This document shows positions 10,010 to 20,985 of a stretch of 64,000 nucleotides of DNA, piece after piece; the stretch's first letter is position 1; each line of letters begins with the position of its first letter. The position numbers were made by a program, and so were the translations under genes. This DNA comes from an uncultured Pseudohongiella sp. (GTDB taxonomy: Bacteria > Pseudomonadota > Gammaproteobacteria > Pseudomonadales > Pseudohongiellaceae). A model generated the notes under the pieces. It was not told the DNA's origin. It was given only the letters and a program-made list of their open reading frames with translations, and searched no databases. The DNA lies in contig CACAEJ010000008.1 in the NCBI GenBank assembly GCA_902531515.1, positions 1-64,000 of the forward strand, written 5' to 3'.

Positions 10010-10687
10010 CTACTCTGAGATCGTTCCCAACCAGGCATCTAAAGATTCCCAGTTCATGCGAAACATATGTGGCGCACTGTCGAGAATAGCGGCATCTAAA
10101 TCAACTCCAGCCTCGGTCAGAGCCTCAGCTGTCTCATCAAAACGATCGGCCCACCCCAATTGGTCGGCCCCGCCTATTCTCAAGTAAACAGGAAAGCCGG
10201 CAAGCACTCGGTTATCAACAACCGATGTTGCCAAAGCCGGAACCGCTGCTACCCCCATATAATTATCCGGATTCCTTCGAGCTATTTCTAATGCAGACAT
10301 ACCTCCATTTGATATTCCTGCCAACAAAACTTTTCCATCCAAAATCTCTTCTCTTTTCTGTAACTCGACAATTAACTGTTCAACCTTTTCATTGTTTTCG
10401 TCCCCTCTAAAAGCCCGATTATTCGGAGATACAGGCACTGCAACTATCCAACCTCTTTCCGCAAAGCCGCCACCTAACCAGATCGATGTATCTCTTGAAA
10501 TCGAAGCGTTCCCAGGACCACCTCCCATCAGAATAACGAGCGGCGCGGGTCCCGACAAAGTCTCAGCTGGTTTTACGATATACACACTAAGGCGGGAACC
10601 ATCCTCCAGCGCAATGCGCTCCTGAGCAAAAATCATTGAACAAAATATAATCGCTATCAATATTAGACAAGATTTCAATTTTTTCAT
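10010..10687 (-). CDS. Exported alpha/beta hydrolase; likely start at internal ATG (MKKLKSCL...)
   Basis: Signal peptide MKKLKSCLILIAIIFCSMIFAQ; LLAGISNGGMSALEIA nucleophile elbow. Confidence 0.7.
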   Translation of the reverse strand: MKKLKSCLILIAIIFCSMIFAQERIALEDGSRLSVYIVKPAETLSGPAPLVILMGGGPGNASISRDTSIWLGGGFAERGWIVAVPVSPNNRAFRGDENNEKVEQLIVELQKREEILDGKVLLAGISNGGMSALEIARRNPDNYMGVAAVPALATSVVDNRVLAGFPVYLRIGGADQLGWADRFDETAEALTEAGVDLDAAILDSAPHMFRMNWESLDAWLGTISE

Positions 10688-10719
10688 CGGTTCCTCTATA
10701 AGCATAATTCTTGTTAATT

Positions 10720-11517
10720 TCATTGTTGTCGCTTTTTATAGACCTCTGCAAATCTATCGTATAAACGTCTCATGCCTCCAAGCCATCGGTCATAATCGTC
10801 GGTCTTTCTTCGCATATAAGTAAGCACCTCTGGATGCGGTAATACTAAAAACTGCTCTTGACCTAAAGCATGAATGACTGATGCCGCTAAATCTTCTGGC
10901 TCAAGCATACCGTCCAGGCCCGCAACGCCGCCATCGCTCCCCGCAGTCATGGCTGTTCGCACTGCTTGAGGACAAAGCACTGAAACTTTAATACCTCGAT
11001 TACCATAGGTAATTGACAACCATTCTGCAAAACCAATCGCCGCATGTTTTGTGACAGAGTACGGGGCAGACCCTACTTGACTTAATAGCCCCGCAGCAGA
11101 AGAAGTATTCAATAAGTATCCCTCACCTCTTTCCAACATACTAGGTAGGACAGCTCTGGCTGCAAAAATATGAGACATAACGTTAATATCCCAAATGTTT
11201 TGCCAGCGATCGTTCGAAACCTCCTCACCACCAGCTGTAAATATCCCAGCATTTGAACAGAATAAGTCGATGTGACCAAACTCACGAAGAGTGTCAGATA
11301 CCAAGTTTCTTAGCGCATTTTCATTCGAAACATCACATTGTGCCGCCAGCCCATTTGTATCTTTCTCTATATTTGCCAACGTAGCTTTAGCGCCATCAAT
11401 GTCAATATCCGCAACCACGACTACCTGAGCACCCTCCGCCGCGAATCGCTCGCATAGTGATTTACCAATACCACTCGCCCCACCAGTTACAACAGTAACC
11501 TTACCTTTTACTTCCAT
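10720..11517 (-). CDS. Short-chain dehydrogenase/reductase
   Basis: [43 protein letters not shown]. Confidence 0.92.
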   Translation of the reverse strand: MEVKGKVTVVTGGASGIGKSLCERFAAEGAQVVVVADIDIDGAKATLANIEKDTNGLAAQCDVSNENALRNLVSDTLREFGHIDLFCSNAGIFTAGGEEVSNDRWQNIWDINVMSHIFAARAVLPSMLERGEGYLLNTSSAAGLLSQVGSAPYSVTKHAAIGFAEWLSITYGNRGIKVSVLCPQAVRTAMTAGSDGGVAGLDGMLEPEDLAASVIHALGQEQFLVLPHPEVLTYMRRKTDDYDRWLGGMRRLYDRFAEVYKKRQQ

Positions 11518-11539
11518 AGACTCTAATTCTCGTTTTCAC

Positions 11540-12514
11540 TTACGAAACTGCACTTAACAATCTTTGTTTTATTATCTCTTCTGCCTCGGCAACTATGCGT
11601 GTGATCAGTTCATTACAAGTAGGAATATCATCGATTAGACCAACAATCATACCAGCAGACCAAATGCCTTTATCTAAATCACCAGTGTCAAAAAGCTCTC
11701 TGCCTTTAGCGCCTTGCACTAGCGACTGAATATCTTCAAACTGTGTTTCACCTGGTTCGGACTCAACTTCTACAACCTGTTCTGCCACACTATTTTTAAA
11801 AACACGGGCAGTGTTACGCAGAGTTCTGTAGATCAACGAGGTATCAAGCTCCGTTGCCTCCACCATTTTCCGCTTTACATTTTCGTGTATTGGGGCTTCT
11901 TGGGTCACCATAAATCTTGTTCCCATATTAATGCCATCTGCCCCCATTGCGAGAGAAGCAGCAAGACCCTTACCATCACCCAAACCACCCGAGGCTAGAA
12001 ACGGAATTTTCAATCGTTGTGCTGCAAGAGGAAGCAGTATCATATTAGTAACATCATCTTCCCCTGGATGACCCGCACATTCAAACCCATCCACACTTAC
12101 CATATCGCACCCAATCTTTTCAGCTTTTAACGCATGTCTGATCGAAGTACATTTATGGATAACCTGAATCCCCGCGTTCTTAAACAGTGGCAGAAAAGGC
12201 TCAGGATTACGACCGGCAGTCTCTACAATCTTTATTCCAGAATCTACTATAGCTTGTGCATATTCTTGGTAAGGTATTGGTTTAATTGTAGGTAGGATAG
12301 TGAGATTCACGGCAAAAGGCTTGTCCGTCATTTCTCGACAACGCTTGATTTCGTTAACTAAGTCTTCGGGGCTTGGCTGAGTTAATCCGGTTAGTATCCC
12401 TAAACCACCCGCATTCGATACAGCAGAGGCCATTTCGGCGACTCCTACCCACTGCATACCTCCCTGCACAATAGGAAATTCAATACCCAAAGATTCTGTA
12501 ATTCTTGTTCTCAT
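11540..12514 (-). CDS. Nitronate monooxygenase / 2-nitropropane dioxygenase-like flavoprotein; likely start MRTRITES
   Basis: LGIEFPIVQGGMQWVGVAEMASAVSNAGGLGILTG; LASGGLGDGKGLAASLAMGADGINMGTRFM. Confidence 0.88.
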   Translation of the reverse strand: MRTRITESLGIEFPIVQGGMQWVGVAEMASAVSNAGGLGILTGLTQPSPEDLVNEIKRCREMTDKPFAVNLTILPTIKPIPYQEYAQAIVDSGIKIVETAGRNPEPFLPLFKNAGIQVIHKCTSIRHALKAEKIGCDMVSVDGFECAGHPGEDDVTNMILLPLAAQRLKIPFLASGGLGDGKGLAASLAMGADGINMGTRFMVTQEAPIHENVKRKMVEATELDTSLIYRTLRNTARVFKNSVAEQVVEVESEPGETQFEDIQSLVQGAKGRELFDTGDLDKGIWSAGMIVGLIDDIPTCNELITRIVAEAEEIIKQRLLSAVS

Positions 12515-12684
12515 AACAATAAATACTCTAATCGATTTAGTCCGCAGTATCCCATTCAGCCGCAGAAAAGTCATTAAAGTTCCACGCTCAACTATACTGA
12601 CATTCCCTATACAAAGGCCTAGACCAATACGATAGAAGAGGTTAGCCTTCATATCTAAAGCAAGGTCAATTCAGAGAATATCTA

Positions 12685-14640
12685 GTGATGAAAACCCTAA
12701 AGTCAGCGCCTTGGGATTCACCCATAACCTCAAAGTCCATTTTTGAAAGCAGAAAAACTATTTCAAACCTGCAGCCGTGGAAAGATGGATTACTTTTTCT
12801 TATCACAGAGCCTTTAGAAGGAAATATAAGCGTTTTAATGTATTCTGATACGAATTCTGTAACAAGAAGAGTTTCTCCTGAAGGAATTAACATCCGCAGT
12901 AAAGTGCACGAGTATGGAGGGAGGCCCTTCACCGTGAATGGTAACGACATCTATTACTGTAATTTCGATGATCAAGAGATCTACACGCAATCTTTTCAAA
13001 CGGATTCAAATAATTTTTCCAATCCAACAGCTGTTACTGATTCACTTGGCGATAATTTGAGATACGTCGATCTCACCCTCGATAAGAACCGAAATCGTTT
13101 ATTAGCTGTTAGAGAAGATCACAGAAGAACTAATGGCTATGAAGCTAAAAACTCATTAATTGCCCTAACGCTTAGTAGTAAAGAATTTCCGAAAGGTTTG
13201 GAGGAGCAAACTACGCTTTTTGAAGGCTCAGACTTTGTATCGTCACCAAGTCTATCCGAGGATGGAGAAAATCTAGCATTCATTACTTGGAACCACCCCA
13301 ATATGCCTTGGGATAATACTGAACTCATGGTGGCTAGAATTGACGAAGAAGGTAAGCTCTATGATATCCAAAAGGTAGACGAAAAGAGTGAGTCCTCAAA
13401 AACACAACCTTCCTTTGTAGCAAACAGCCAACTTTTTTTCCTAAGCGACCAATCGGGTTATTGGAATCTAAGAAGATGTGATTTGAGCTCGAAAAAAAAT
13501 GAACAAACGAGCGAAAACATTTACCAAGTCAACGCCGATTGTTGCGGACCTCCATGGGTTACGGGAAAGAGAAACTTCTCCGTGATTGGCCCCAGCGAAG
13601 TCGCTATCTCGGTCATTACTTCTTGTCAGTGGAATCTTCATCTACTCAACTTTCGTCAGAAGACAGAGAAGATAATCCACTCAGAGCTTGGCGCACTAGA
13701 CGATATCGTATCCTCCGATCGTTACCTGTTCTATCTAGCAGCCGACCATAAAAATTATGCAGACATTTATTGTCGGGATGGAAAACAACCAATTTCCTCG
13801 AGCAAAGAACCACTCATTCAAACAAGAATTCCTGCAAATTTTAATGAGTCTATAATATCTGAACCTCAACATTTAACTTTCCAAACCGAGAACGGCAAAC
13901 AAGCTCATGGAATTTACTATGGACCCAAGAACCCTCAATTTAAATTGCCGCAAGATGCATTTCCACCTCTGTTAATCAATGTGCATGGCGGCCCAACCGG
14001 GACTGCACAAACGGCTCTCAACCCTATGCATCAATTCTGGACCAGCCGAGGTTTTGCGGTATTCGACTTGAATCACAGGGGCTCAACCGGTTACGGAAGA
14101 GCTTTTCGAAAAGAACTCTACGGAGAATGGGGTGTCGCTGACGTCAGCGATACAATCCATGCCATAAAACACCTTGTCGAGCATGATTTAGCCAGCGATA
14201 GTCAAATTGCAGTTCGAGGCGGAAGCGCCGGTGGATTCCTAGTGCTAGCCTGTCTCGCAGAATCAAACTTGTTCTCAGCCGGCGTGAGCTACTACGGAAT
14301 CGCCGACCTAGAATTACTGACAAAAGATACACATAAATTTGAGTCTCAATATCTTGAACGTTTGATCGGCCCCTACCCTGAGAAGAGTGAGTTGTATAAG
14401 AATCGTTCGCCAATAAACAAACTGCAGAATATCTCAGCACCAGTTCTAATTTTACAAGGCAAACTTGATAAAATAGTACTGCCGAATCAAGCCGAGCTCC
14501 TTCACACGGAACTTTCAAAAGGTAATTCAAATACTGAGGTTTTGTATTTTGAAGATGAAGGTCACGGCTTTCGGAAGCCGAGCAACCAAATGAGGGCTTT
14601 AAACAGTGAGTTAGCTTTTTACAAGAAGAACTTTTTTTAA
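12685..14640 (+). CDS. S9 family (prolyl oligopeptidase-like) peptidase
   Basis: C-terminal VHGGPTGTAQTALNPMHQFWTSRGFAVFDLNHRGSTGYGRAFR, IAVRGGSAGGFLVLACL, EGHGFRKPSNQ. Confidence 0.88.
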   Translation: MMKTLKSAPWDSPITSKSIFESRKTISNLQPWKDGLLFLITEPLEGNISVLMYSDTNSVTRRVSPEGINIRSKVHEYGGRPFTVNGNDIYYCNFDDQEIYTQSFQTDSNNFSNPTAVTDSLGDNLRYVDLTLDKNRNRLLAVREDHRRTNGYEAKNSLIALTLSSKEFPKGLEEQTTLFEGSDFVSSPSLSEDGENLAFITWNHPNMPWDNTELMVARIDEEGKLYDIQKVDEKSESSKTQPSFVANSQLFFLSDQSGYWNLRRCDLSSKKNEQTSENIYQVNADCCGPPWVTGKRNFSVIGPSEVAISVITSCQWNLHLLNFRQKTEKIIHSELGALDDIVSSDRYLFYLAADHKNYADIYCRDGKQPISSSKEPLIQTRIPANFNESIISEPQHLTFQTENGKQAHGIYYGPKNPQFKLPQDAFPPLLINVHGGPTGTAQTALNPMHQFWTSRGFAVFDLNHRGSTGYGRAFRKELYGEWGVADVSDTIHAIKHLVEHDLASDSQIAVRGGSAGGFLVLACLAESNLFSAGVSYYGIADLELLTKDTHKFESQYLERLIGPYPEKSELYKNRSPINKLQNISAPVLILQGKLDKIVLPNQAELLHTELSKGNSNTEVLYFEDEGHGFRKPSNQMRALNSELAFYKKNFF

Positions 14641-14898
14641 GAATAGATTTGTTGGCGCATCATAATATTATTTAAATCATACGGTCGGATGCTCAATTTT
14701 TAGTAGCTCGGTAATTTTTGTTTTCATCTACGCTAATTTCCCCAGAGAAATTTTTACTTGAGAGGGCCAAAGAAGCTCCGCATTTTTACTTTGCAATGAA
14801 CAATGATTAGCCATCAAGGCAAAACTATAACTAAGAATCATGGCGCATATTCGAATTTGTAAGAGTTGGGCAATCTTCTGTTGGTTGAGACAATTTGT

Positions 14899-14928
14899 CG
14901 CACTTCTGAAGTGCGTGTATGGTATAAT
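14899..14928 (+). promoter_or_regulatory. Candidate extended -10 promoter with 8-bp operator-like dyad upstream of TonB receptor
   Basis: CGCACTTC-T-GAAGTGCG (14899-14915), then TGGTATAAT (14920-14928); no good -35 at 16-18 bp spacing. Confidence 0.5.
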
Positions 14929-15068
14929 TTCTCCCGGTTTTTGAAGGGTTTTTGCCCGCAACCAATTTAAATTTCTAAATTTTTTGCTAATTTACGTCTA
15001 AAATCTAGAAGATTTTTTGATCAATAAGCAGATGAAACGTATAAATTAAAGTAATTTTGGAGAGTGAA

Positions 15069-17153
15069 ATGTTACGTAAATCGCTGGCGCCTTTTGTAGT
15101 AGCCACCACAGTTGTTCTTTCGTGTCAGGCCTTGGGTCAATCTCAAAATGGTCAACAGGCAATCGAAGAAATAGAAGTTTTCGCAGACAGTCGTCGAACC
15201 GAAGGCCTTACCAATACAAACGCTGCGATTAGCGTTTTAGGAGAAGAAGAGCTTGACCTGATTCTCCAGACTCATTACCAAGAGGCGCTAGCAAGAGTTC
15301 CCGGCTTTAGCGGCAACAGAAATAACGGACAAGAGAGTTTAATGGCTCTGAGGTCTCCAGTTTTAACTGGAGCCGGCGCCTGCGGAGCTTTTTTAATAGC
15401 AGAGAATGGTATACCAGTTCGTTCTGCCGGTTTTTGTAATGTAAATGAGATGTTTGATACCCACTCAGAGTACGCCCAAAGCATCGAAGTAATAAGAGGC
15501 CCGGCAAGTGCTTTCTGGGGTTCAAATGCACTGCATGGCTTGGTCAATGTACGACTACCAGATCCGGGTGAAATCGGTGAATTAACTCTTGAGCAAGGTC
15601 CAAGAGGTTCCTATCGAACAAAAGCTGCTATCGGGTCAGACAATGGCAATTTCAAACAGTCTCTGTATTTGACTGGCATCAACGAGGAAGGCTATAGGGA
15701 TGACAGTGGCGTTGATCAACAGAAAGCGTCTTGGTTGTACGAATACACTCTACCAAGCGGAATAACAATGGAAGGTGGTTTCACCTATAACAATTTAAAC
15801 CAAGAAACTGCAGGCTACGTCGCCGGGGCCAAGGCATACGAGGACGGCAATAAAAGAGGAACAAATCCTAACCCAGAGGCCTATCGCGACAGTCAGAGTA
15901 CTCGCATATGGACTCGATTCACCATGGAGTCTGGAGACTGGGAATACATTGCCACTCCTTATTTTCGTGAGGTGAATATGAACTTCGTCCAGCACTTTTT
16001 GCCAGGGCAGCCAATTGAAGACACGGAACACAGGAGCTATGGTATTCAGCTTGCCGCCTTCAGAGATCTGACTGATAGTTCCACCTTCTCCTGGGGCATT
16101 GATGCAGAAAACACTGATGGAAGTCTGAAGCAGGATCAGCCTAATCCAACAACAGGATCGCTTTTCGTTAGAAGGACAATCCCACAGGGTATGCACTATG
16201 ATTATGAGGTAGAGGCAAGTCAGCTCGCTTTATTTGCTAATTACGAAAATTCACTGACAGACAGGCTAGAACTATCTATCGGAGCTAGACTTGAGCGAAT
16301 GGATTATGAGTACGACAACCTAATGATTGACGGCCGTACCGATGCGAATGGCGTTGCTTGCGGCTTTGGAGGTTGTCGTTATAGCAGACCAGCTGACCGG
16401 GACGATGATTTTACAGAAGTCTCTCCCAAACTCGGCCTGAGCTATGAGCTGAATGAAAATCATACTCTTTTTGCGAGAGCTCAGCGCGGCATTCGTGCCC
16501 CACAAGCTACAGAACTCTATAGATTACAGGGAAGCCAAACAGTAGCTGACCTTGATCCCGTTGAGTTGGATAGTTATGAATTAGCATTACAAGGCGGCGG
16601 TAACAACTGGAACTACTCGGCAGCTGTCTACTGGATGGATAAGGAAAACGAAATTCTACAAAACAGCGACCGGATGAACCTAAATGGAAGCGAGACTAAA
16701 CACCAGGGTTTTGAACTGGCGGTAGGCTATGACCTGACCGATTCGCTCTCGGTAAACGGGGTGTTCAATTACGCTGATCACACCTACGACAATGACCTCG
16801 TGTCTGGTGGCCAAAATATCAATGGCAACGATATTGATACCGCACCAGATCAATTTGGCAACCTCAGATTAACCTACCGGCCGATGGACAACTTATTGGC
16901 CGAACTAGAGCTGGTTCACATGGGCGAGTACTACACTAATCCTGAAAACACAGCATCCTATGGTGGTCATGATCTTCTTAACCTTCGCATGCAATATGAC
17001 GTGAGCGACGACTTTATGGTCTACGTTAACGTCATGAATCTTGCAGATGAGGAATATGCTGAACGGGCTGATTTTAGCGGCTGGGTTGGAGATCGCTATT
17101 TCCCAGGCGAACCCATTCGTGCATTTATTGGGTTCACTTGGAAGTATCGGTAG
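15069..17153 (+). CDS. TonB-dependent outer-membrane receptor
   Basis: Plug motifs (SIEVIRGPASAFWGSNALHGLVNVRLPD), C-terminal barrel ending in aromatic-rich FTWKYR; SD GGAG before ATG at 15069. Confidence 0.9.
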   Translation: MLRKSLAPFVVATTVVLSCQALGQSQNGQQAIEEIEVFADSRRTEGLTNTNAAISVLGEEELDLILQTHYQEALARVPGFSGNRNNGQESLMALRSPVLTGAGACGAFLIAENGIPVRSAGFCNVNEMFDTHSEYAQSIEVIRGPASAFWGSNALHGLVNVRLPDPGEIGELTLEQGPRGSYRTKAAIGSDNGNFKQSLYLTGINEEGYRDDSGVDQQKASWLYEYTLPSGITMEGGFTYNNLNQETAGYVAGAKAYEDGNKRGTNPNPEAYRDSQSTRIWTRFTMESGDWEYIATPYFREVNMNFVQHFLPGQPIEDTEHRSYGIQLAAFRDLTDSSTFSWGIDAENTDGSLKQDQPNPTTGSLFVRRTIPQGMHYDYEVEASQLALFANYENSLTDRLELSIGARLERMDYEYDNLMIDGRTDANGVACGFGGCRYSRPADRDDDFTEVSPKLGLSYELNENHTLFARAQRGIRAPQATELYRLQGSQTVADLDPVELDSYELALQGGGNNWNYSAAVYWMDKENEILQNSDRMNLNGSETKHQGFELAVGYDLTDSLSVNGVFNYADHTYDNDLVSGGQNINGNDIDTAPDQFGNLRLTYRPMDNLLAELELVHMGEYYTNPENTASYGGHDLLNLRMQYDVSDDFMVYVNVMNLADEEYAERADFSGWVGDRYFPGEPIRAFIGFTWKYR

Positions 17154-17173
17154 AAACGAGAACCATGATGGAG

Positions 17174-17202
17174 AAAAGCCGGCGAGAGTCGGCTTTTTTT
17201 AT
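17174..17202 (+). terminator. Rho-independent terminator after TonB receptor
   Basis: AAAAGCCG...CGGCTTTTTTT hairpin followed by T-run. Confidence 0.85.
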
Positions 17203-17228
17203 TTAACTCAAACTTTCCTAAACCTCTT

Positions 17229-17867
17229 GTGAATATAACCAGAAAAGATTCCAAATTTTGCAAGCTCTTGCAATTCTTTGAAACAGAGAAAGCCAAGAAT
17301 CCCAAAAGAATCTTTCATCCCGAATTAAAAGTGTATAACTCAATCACGGATGAAAACTCTCTAAAAAAAGCCGCGGTCTTGATTGCTGTTACTAGGCCAA
17401 CACAGAAAGTAGATAGCCACATAATACTGACAGTTCGGTCCCCAGATCTAAAAAGCCACGCTGGTCAAATTAGCTTACCTGGAGGTAAGCGTGAAGATAC
17501 TGACTCAAATGCTATCGCGACGGCTTTGAGAGAAAGTGAAGAAGAAATCGGGTTGGATCCCAATGAGGTCAAAACCATAGGATGCCTGGGAACGCTAGCG
17601 CTACCCTCAGGTTACTTAATTACTCCGATCGTTGGTGTGATAAACTCCGGTATCAAATTTATTCGACAAGAAGACGAGGTTGCAGACATTTTTCAAGCGC
17701 CGCTTGATTTGGTCTTAAACATCTCATCCTATAAGAAATCTAAAGTTGAATTCAAAGGAAAAAAAAGCACTATTCTAGAACTCCAATATGAGGACTATCG
17801 AATTTGGGGCGCAACAGCCGCCATACTTTTTAATCTAGCACAACAAATCGATCAAACATCTCTCTGA
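17229..17867 (+). CDS. NUDIX hydrolase, CoA pyrophosphatase-like
   Basis: Nudix box GGKREDTDSNAIATALRESEEEIGL. Confidence 0.88.
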   Translation: MNITRKDSKFCKLLQFFETEKAKNPKRIFHPELKVYNSITDENSLKKAAVLIAVTRPTQKVDSHIILTVRSPDLKSHAGQISLPGGKREDTDSNAIATALRESEEEIGLDPNEVKTIGCLGTLALPSGYLITPIVGVINSGIKFIRQEDEVADIFQAPLDLVLNISSYKKSKVEFKGKKSTILELQYEDYRIWGATAAILFNLAQQIDQTSL

Positions 17868-17868
17868 T

Positions 17869-19566
17869 TTAAGGCATCGCCCAAGCCGGCAACTGACCAA
17901 GAACATCAAAGGTCAAATGCCCAAGTGTATACACAAAAAAAGTTAGTAAGAACACCGACAATATATCCAACCATATCCCAGCTATCACCATTTTCATTAT
18001 CGGTATCCTGCCTGTCCCGTAAACTATCGCATTAGCCGGCGTGGACACTGGCAACATGAAGGCACAGGAAGCAGCTAGGGTTGTTGGAATCAATAGCAAT
18101 AACGGATGAGCCTCAATTGCCTGGGCAAGGCTCGCCATAATTGGCACAGCTAGGGTGATCGTAGCTGTATTTGAAGCCACCTCGGTCAGACCTGTAATGA
18201 ATGCAACAGTGCTCATCACAATAACGAGCTGCTCTGCATTCCCGAGCAGAGTGGCGAGTTGTGCAGCAATGTAATCTGACAAGCCCGAGGTTCCAAACCC
18301 CTTTGCAATGGCCAAGCCTCCGCCAAAGAGCAATAAAATCCCCCAGGGAACGCGCTTTGCATCTTCCCAATCCATCAATCTTCCACCGTTTTCCTTTGCT
18401 GCTGGAATCATAAATAACGTAAGCGCAACCGCAATTGAAACGCTACCATCATCGATCATAAATCCAACAGGTGATGATCCTATCGATGAAAGAAGTTTGT
18501 CTAAGTAGTAGCTCCAACCAAAAAGATCCACCTCTGGTCCAAACAACCTTTCTTTCCGAGTCATCAGCAGCAAGGCAAAAGAAACAAAGACGGCTGTCAC
18601 ACGCTTTTCCTCAGTTGACATTGGTCCTAACTTTTTAATCTCAGTCTGAATAAATTCTTTGCCACTAAACGGAGTGCTGCTTGGCAGAGGGAAAACCACT
18701 CGCGTTAATAACACCCAAGCAATCATCATATAGATAAAACTCATTGGCAAAGCGAAAAGCATCCAAGTAGCAAATGTGATATCCGGCGCCTCTGGAAACA
18801 GCTGTGACATTTGAGTTATTAGAATTCCGTTCGGCGGAGTACCTATTAGTGTTGCAAAACCACCTATGGAGGCACCATAAGCAATCCCCAAAAGGAGTGT
18901 GAGCGAAAAGTTATCCGCTCTTGGGTCTATCTGCCCTCCCCTCTTCAGGATATCTTTGTTTAACTCTTCATAGAGTAAAACTAATGACATACCCATAGGC
19001 ATTAACATCAATGCCGTTGCCGTATTTGACAGCCACATTGAGAGAAATCCAGTGGCAATCATGAAACCTAACACCAATCGGTGAGGCTGACCGCCAATGA
19101 TTCTTAATATATTCAGCGCTATTCTCTTATGTAAATTCCATTTCTCTACAGCTACCGCGAGAATGAAACCACCCATAAACAAAAGGATGATCCAATCCAT
19201 GTACTGATTAGCAACATTAGGAAAAATGATATCGAAATCTGCTGCGCTGTATCCATCTGAGAATGTCGCAGTTTCGAGGTTAATCCTGTTGCCCGCCGGC
19301 AATTCTCGTCCGCGCATTATCCCCAGGAGCGGAAACAAAATGATAGGGAGCAAGGCTGTAGCTGAGAGAGGAATTGCTTCCGTAATCCACCAAATAGCCA
19401 TCAATAAAATGACAGCGGCCATACGTGTTACTAGAGGATTAGAAGGGTCTAGGTCTACGAAAAGTAGCATCGAGATGAAAACCAAAGGGCCCAGCCAAAG
19501 ACCTACTTTACTTCTGAACGGAATCTCAACTGATTCCGTTGAATGGTTCTCTGCAGCAGTGCTCAT
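17869..19566 (-). CDS. SLC13/DASS family dicarboxylate:Na+ symporter
   Basis: Multi-TM; NTATALMLMPMGMSL; LPVSTPANAIVYGTGRI. Confidence 0.9.
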   Translation of the reverse strand: MSTAAENHSTESVEIPFRSKVGLWLGPLVFISMLLFVDLDPSNPLVTRMAAVILLMAIWWITEAIPLSATALLPIILFPLLGIMRGRELPAGNRINLETATFSDGYSAADFDIIFPNVANQYMDWIILLFMGGFILAVAVEKWNLHKRIALNILRIIGGQPHRLVLGFMIATGFLSMWLSNTATALMLMPMGMSLVLLYEELNKDILKRGGQIDPRADNFSLTLLLGIAYGASIGGFATLIGTPPNGILITQMSQLFPEAPDITFATWMLFALPMSFIYMMIAWVLLTRVVFPLPSSTPFSGKEFIQTEIKKLGPMSTEEKRVTAVFVSFALLLMTRKERLFGPEVDLFGWSYYLDKLLSSIGSSPVGFMIDDGSVSIAVALTLFMIPAAKENGGRLMDWEDAKRVPWGILLLFGGGLAIAKGFGTSGLSDYIAAQLATLLGNAEQLVIVMSTVAFITGLTEVASNTATITLAVPIMASLAQAIEAHPLLLLIPTTLAASCAFMLPVSTPANAIVYGTGRIPIMKMVIAGIWLDILSVFLLTFFVYTLGHLTFDVLGQLPAWAMP

Positions 19567-19598
19567 ATATTCTTCTTATTTTAACCGCTTGTAGATTC

Positions 19599-20309
19599 CT
19601 AAAATATTTCATCCAAAAAATTGCCAAGAGACTGATACGTTCTCTTCTCAGCAACCTCTTTATACATCGTGCCGAAATCTGGATTATTAGCGTGAGGGTT
19701 GGTAAACGCATGCATAGTATTCCCGTATGCATGAACTTGCCAGTCGGCTCCGGCTTCTGTCATCTCAGTTTCAAAGGATAGAACTTGTTCAGGGGGCACC
19801 ATTGGATCGTCGTGACCATGCAAACATAGAACTTTTGCTTTGACATCCTCATTAGCGATGTCACCTGGAGCAAAAATCCCATGAATGCTCACAACCCCGG
19901 CGACATCAGCACCCGATCTTGCCAACTCGAGCACGCACATACCCCCAAAACAGTAACCCATCGCAGCTACTTTACTAGCATCCACTTGGGACAAGTTTCG
20001 CCCTGCGATCAAAGCGGCTGTAATTCTATTCCTTAACATGCCTCGGTCAGACGCAAAAGGATTCATAAGAGACGAATTTAGCTCTACGTCATCATCACTA
20101 CCGAAGACACCTTTACCGTACATATCAACGGCCATGCCGACATATCCCATACTAGCAACCCGCTCCGCAGCGTTGCAGGCAAACTCCCTACGTCCACTCC
20201 AGTCGTGAACCACCAACACTAGAGGTTTTGGAGAGTCAGCATCTTCATAAGCAACAAAAGCCTCTAGCTCCGTGCTGCCATCTTTATAATCTAATAGCTC
20301 TTTTTTCAT
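19599..20309 (-). CDS. Dienelactone hydrolase family protein
   Basis: VAAMGYCFGGMCVLELARSG; LCLHGHDDPMVPPEQ; YGNTMHAFTNP. Confidence 0.9.
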   Translation of the reverse strand: MKKELLDYKDGSTELEAFVAYEDADSPKPLVLVVHDWSGRREFACNAAERVASMGYVGMAVDMYGKGVFGSDDDVELNSSLMNPFASDRGMLRNRITAALIAGRNLSQVDASKVAAMGYCFGGMCVLELARSGADVAGVVSIHGIFAPGDIANEDVKAKVLCLHGHDDPMVPPEQVLSFETEMTEAGADWQVHAYGNTMHAFTNPHANNPDFGTMYKEVAEKRTYQSLGNFLDEIF

Positions 20310-20359
20310 CTCTTAACCCGTATCTTCTCAAGTTTTTGAAGACTTCTGTTAGATCTGCC

Positions 20360-20839
20360 TCACAACAGCTCTAATATAGCCTCGGCTGAGCTAACCTTGA
20401 TTTCACCTGGAGCTTCTATAGCCAAATGGGAGACAACACCATCATCAACAATCATTCCGAACCTCTGGGCTCGTTTACCCATTCCAAATCCGCTGGCGTC
20501 CAGCTCTAGCCCTATAGCTTGGGTGAATTCTGCATTGCCGTCCGCTAACATAAGAAGCTTTTCTGCGTTTTGAGCCTCTCCCCATGCGCCCATGACAAAG
20601 GCATCGTTAACAGCCATACAAACAATCTCATCGACACCCTTACTTTTAATTTGATCAGCATTGACTACGAAGCCTGGCAAATGTGTCATCGAGCACCCCG
20701 GCGTAAAAGCACCTGGCACAGCAAAAAATACCACCTTTTTCCCTCCAAAAACTTCGTCGCTGCTTACCTCCTTAGGGCCCCCATCTGCCAGCGTTTTGAA
20801 ATTAACTGACGGCACCTTATCTCCAACCTGAATTGTCAT
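20360..20839 (-). CDS. Peroxiredoxin (Prx5-like)
   Basis: VVFFAVPGAFTPGCSMTHLPGFV. Confidence 0.92.
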   Translation of the reverse strand: MTIQVGDKVPSVNFKTLADGGPKEVSSDEVFGGKKVVFFAVPGAFTPGCSMTHLPGFVVNADQIKSKGVDEIVCMAVNDAFVMGAWGEAQNAEKLLMLADGNAEFTQAIGLELDASGFGMGKRAQRFGMIVDDGVVSHLAIEAPGEIKVSSAEAILELL

Positions 20840-20985
20840 GCATACTCTCCTAAAATTCTAAGACGTGAAAAGTCCACACAGATATTAGCAAATTCGGTGG
20901 GGCTTGCCAGAAAATCACAAAAAAATTACAGCATCGTTGTTCCATACTTCGCGGAGACCGAAATCATAATTCTATCTCTAGACGC

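Noticed and set aside
14728-14961. 77-aa - strand ORF in the gap before the TonB receptor
   Set aside because: Low-complexity composition, no motif, overlaps the candidate promoter for the receptor; likely spurious.
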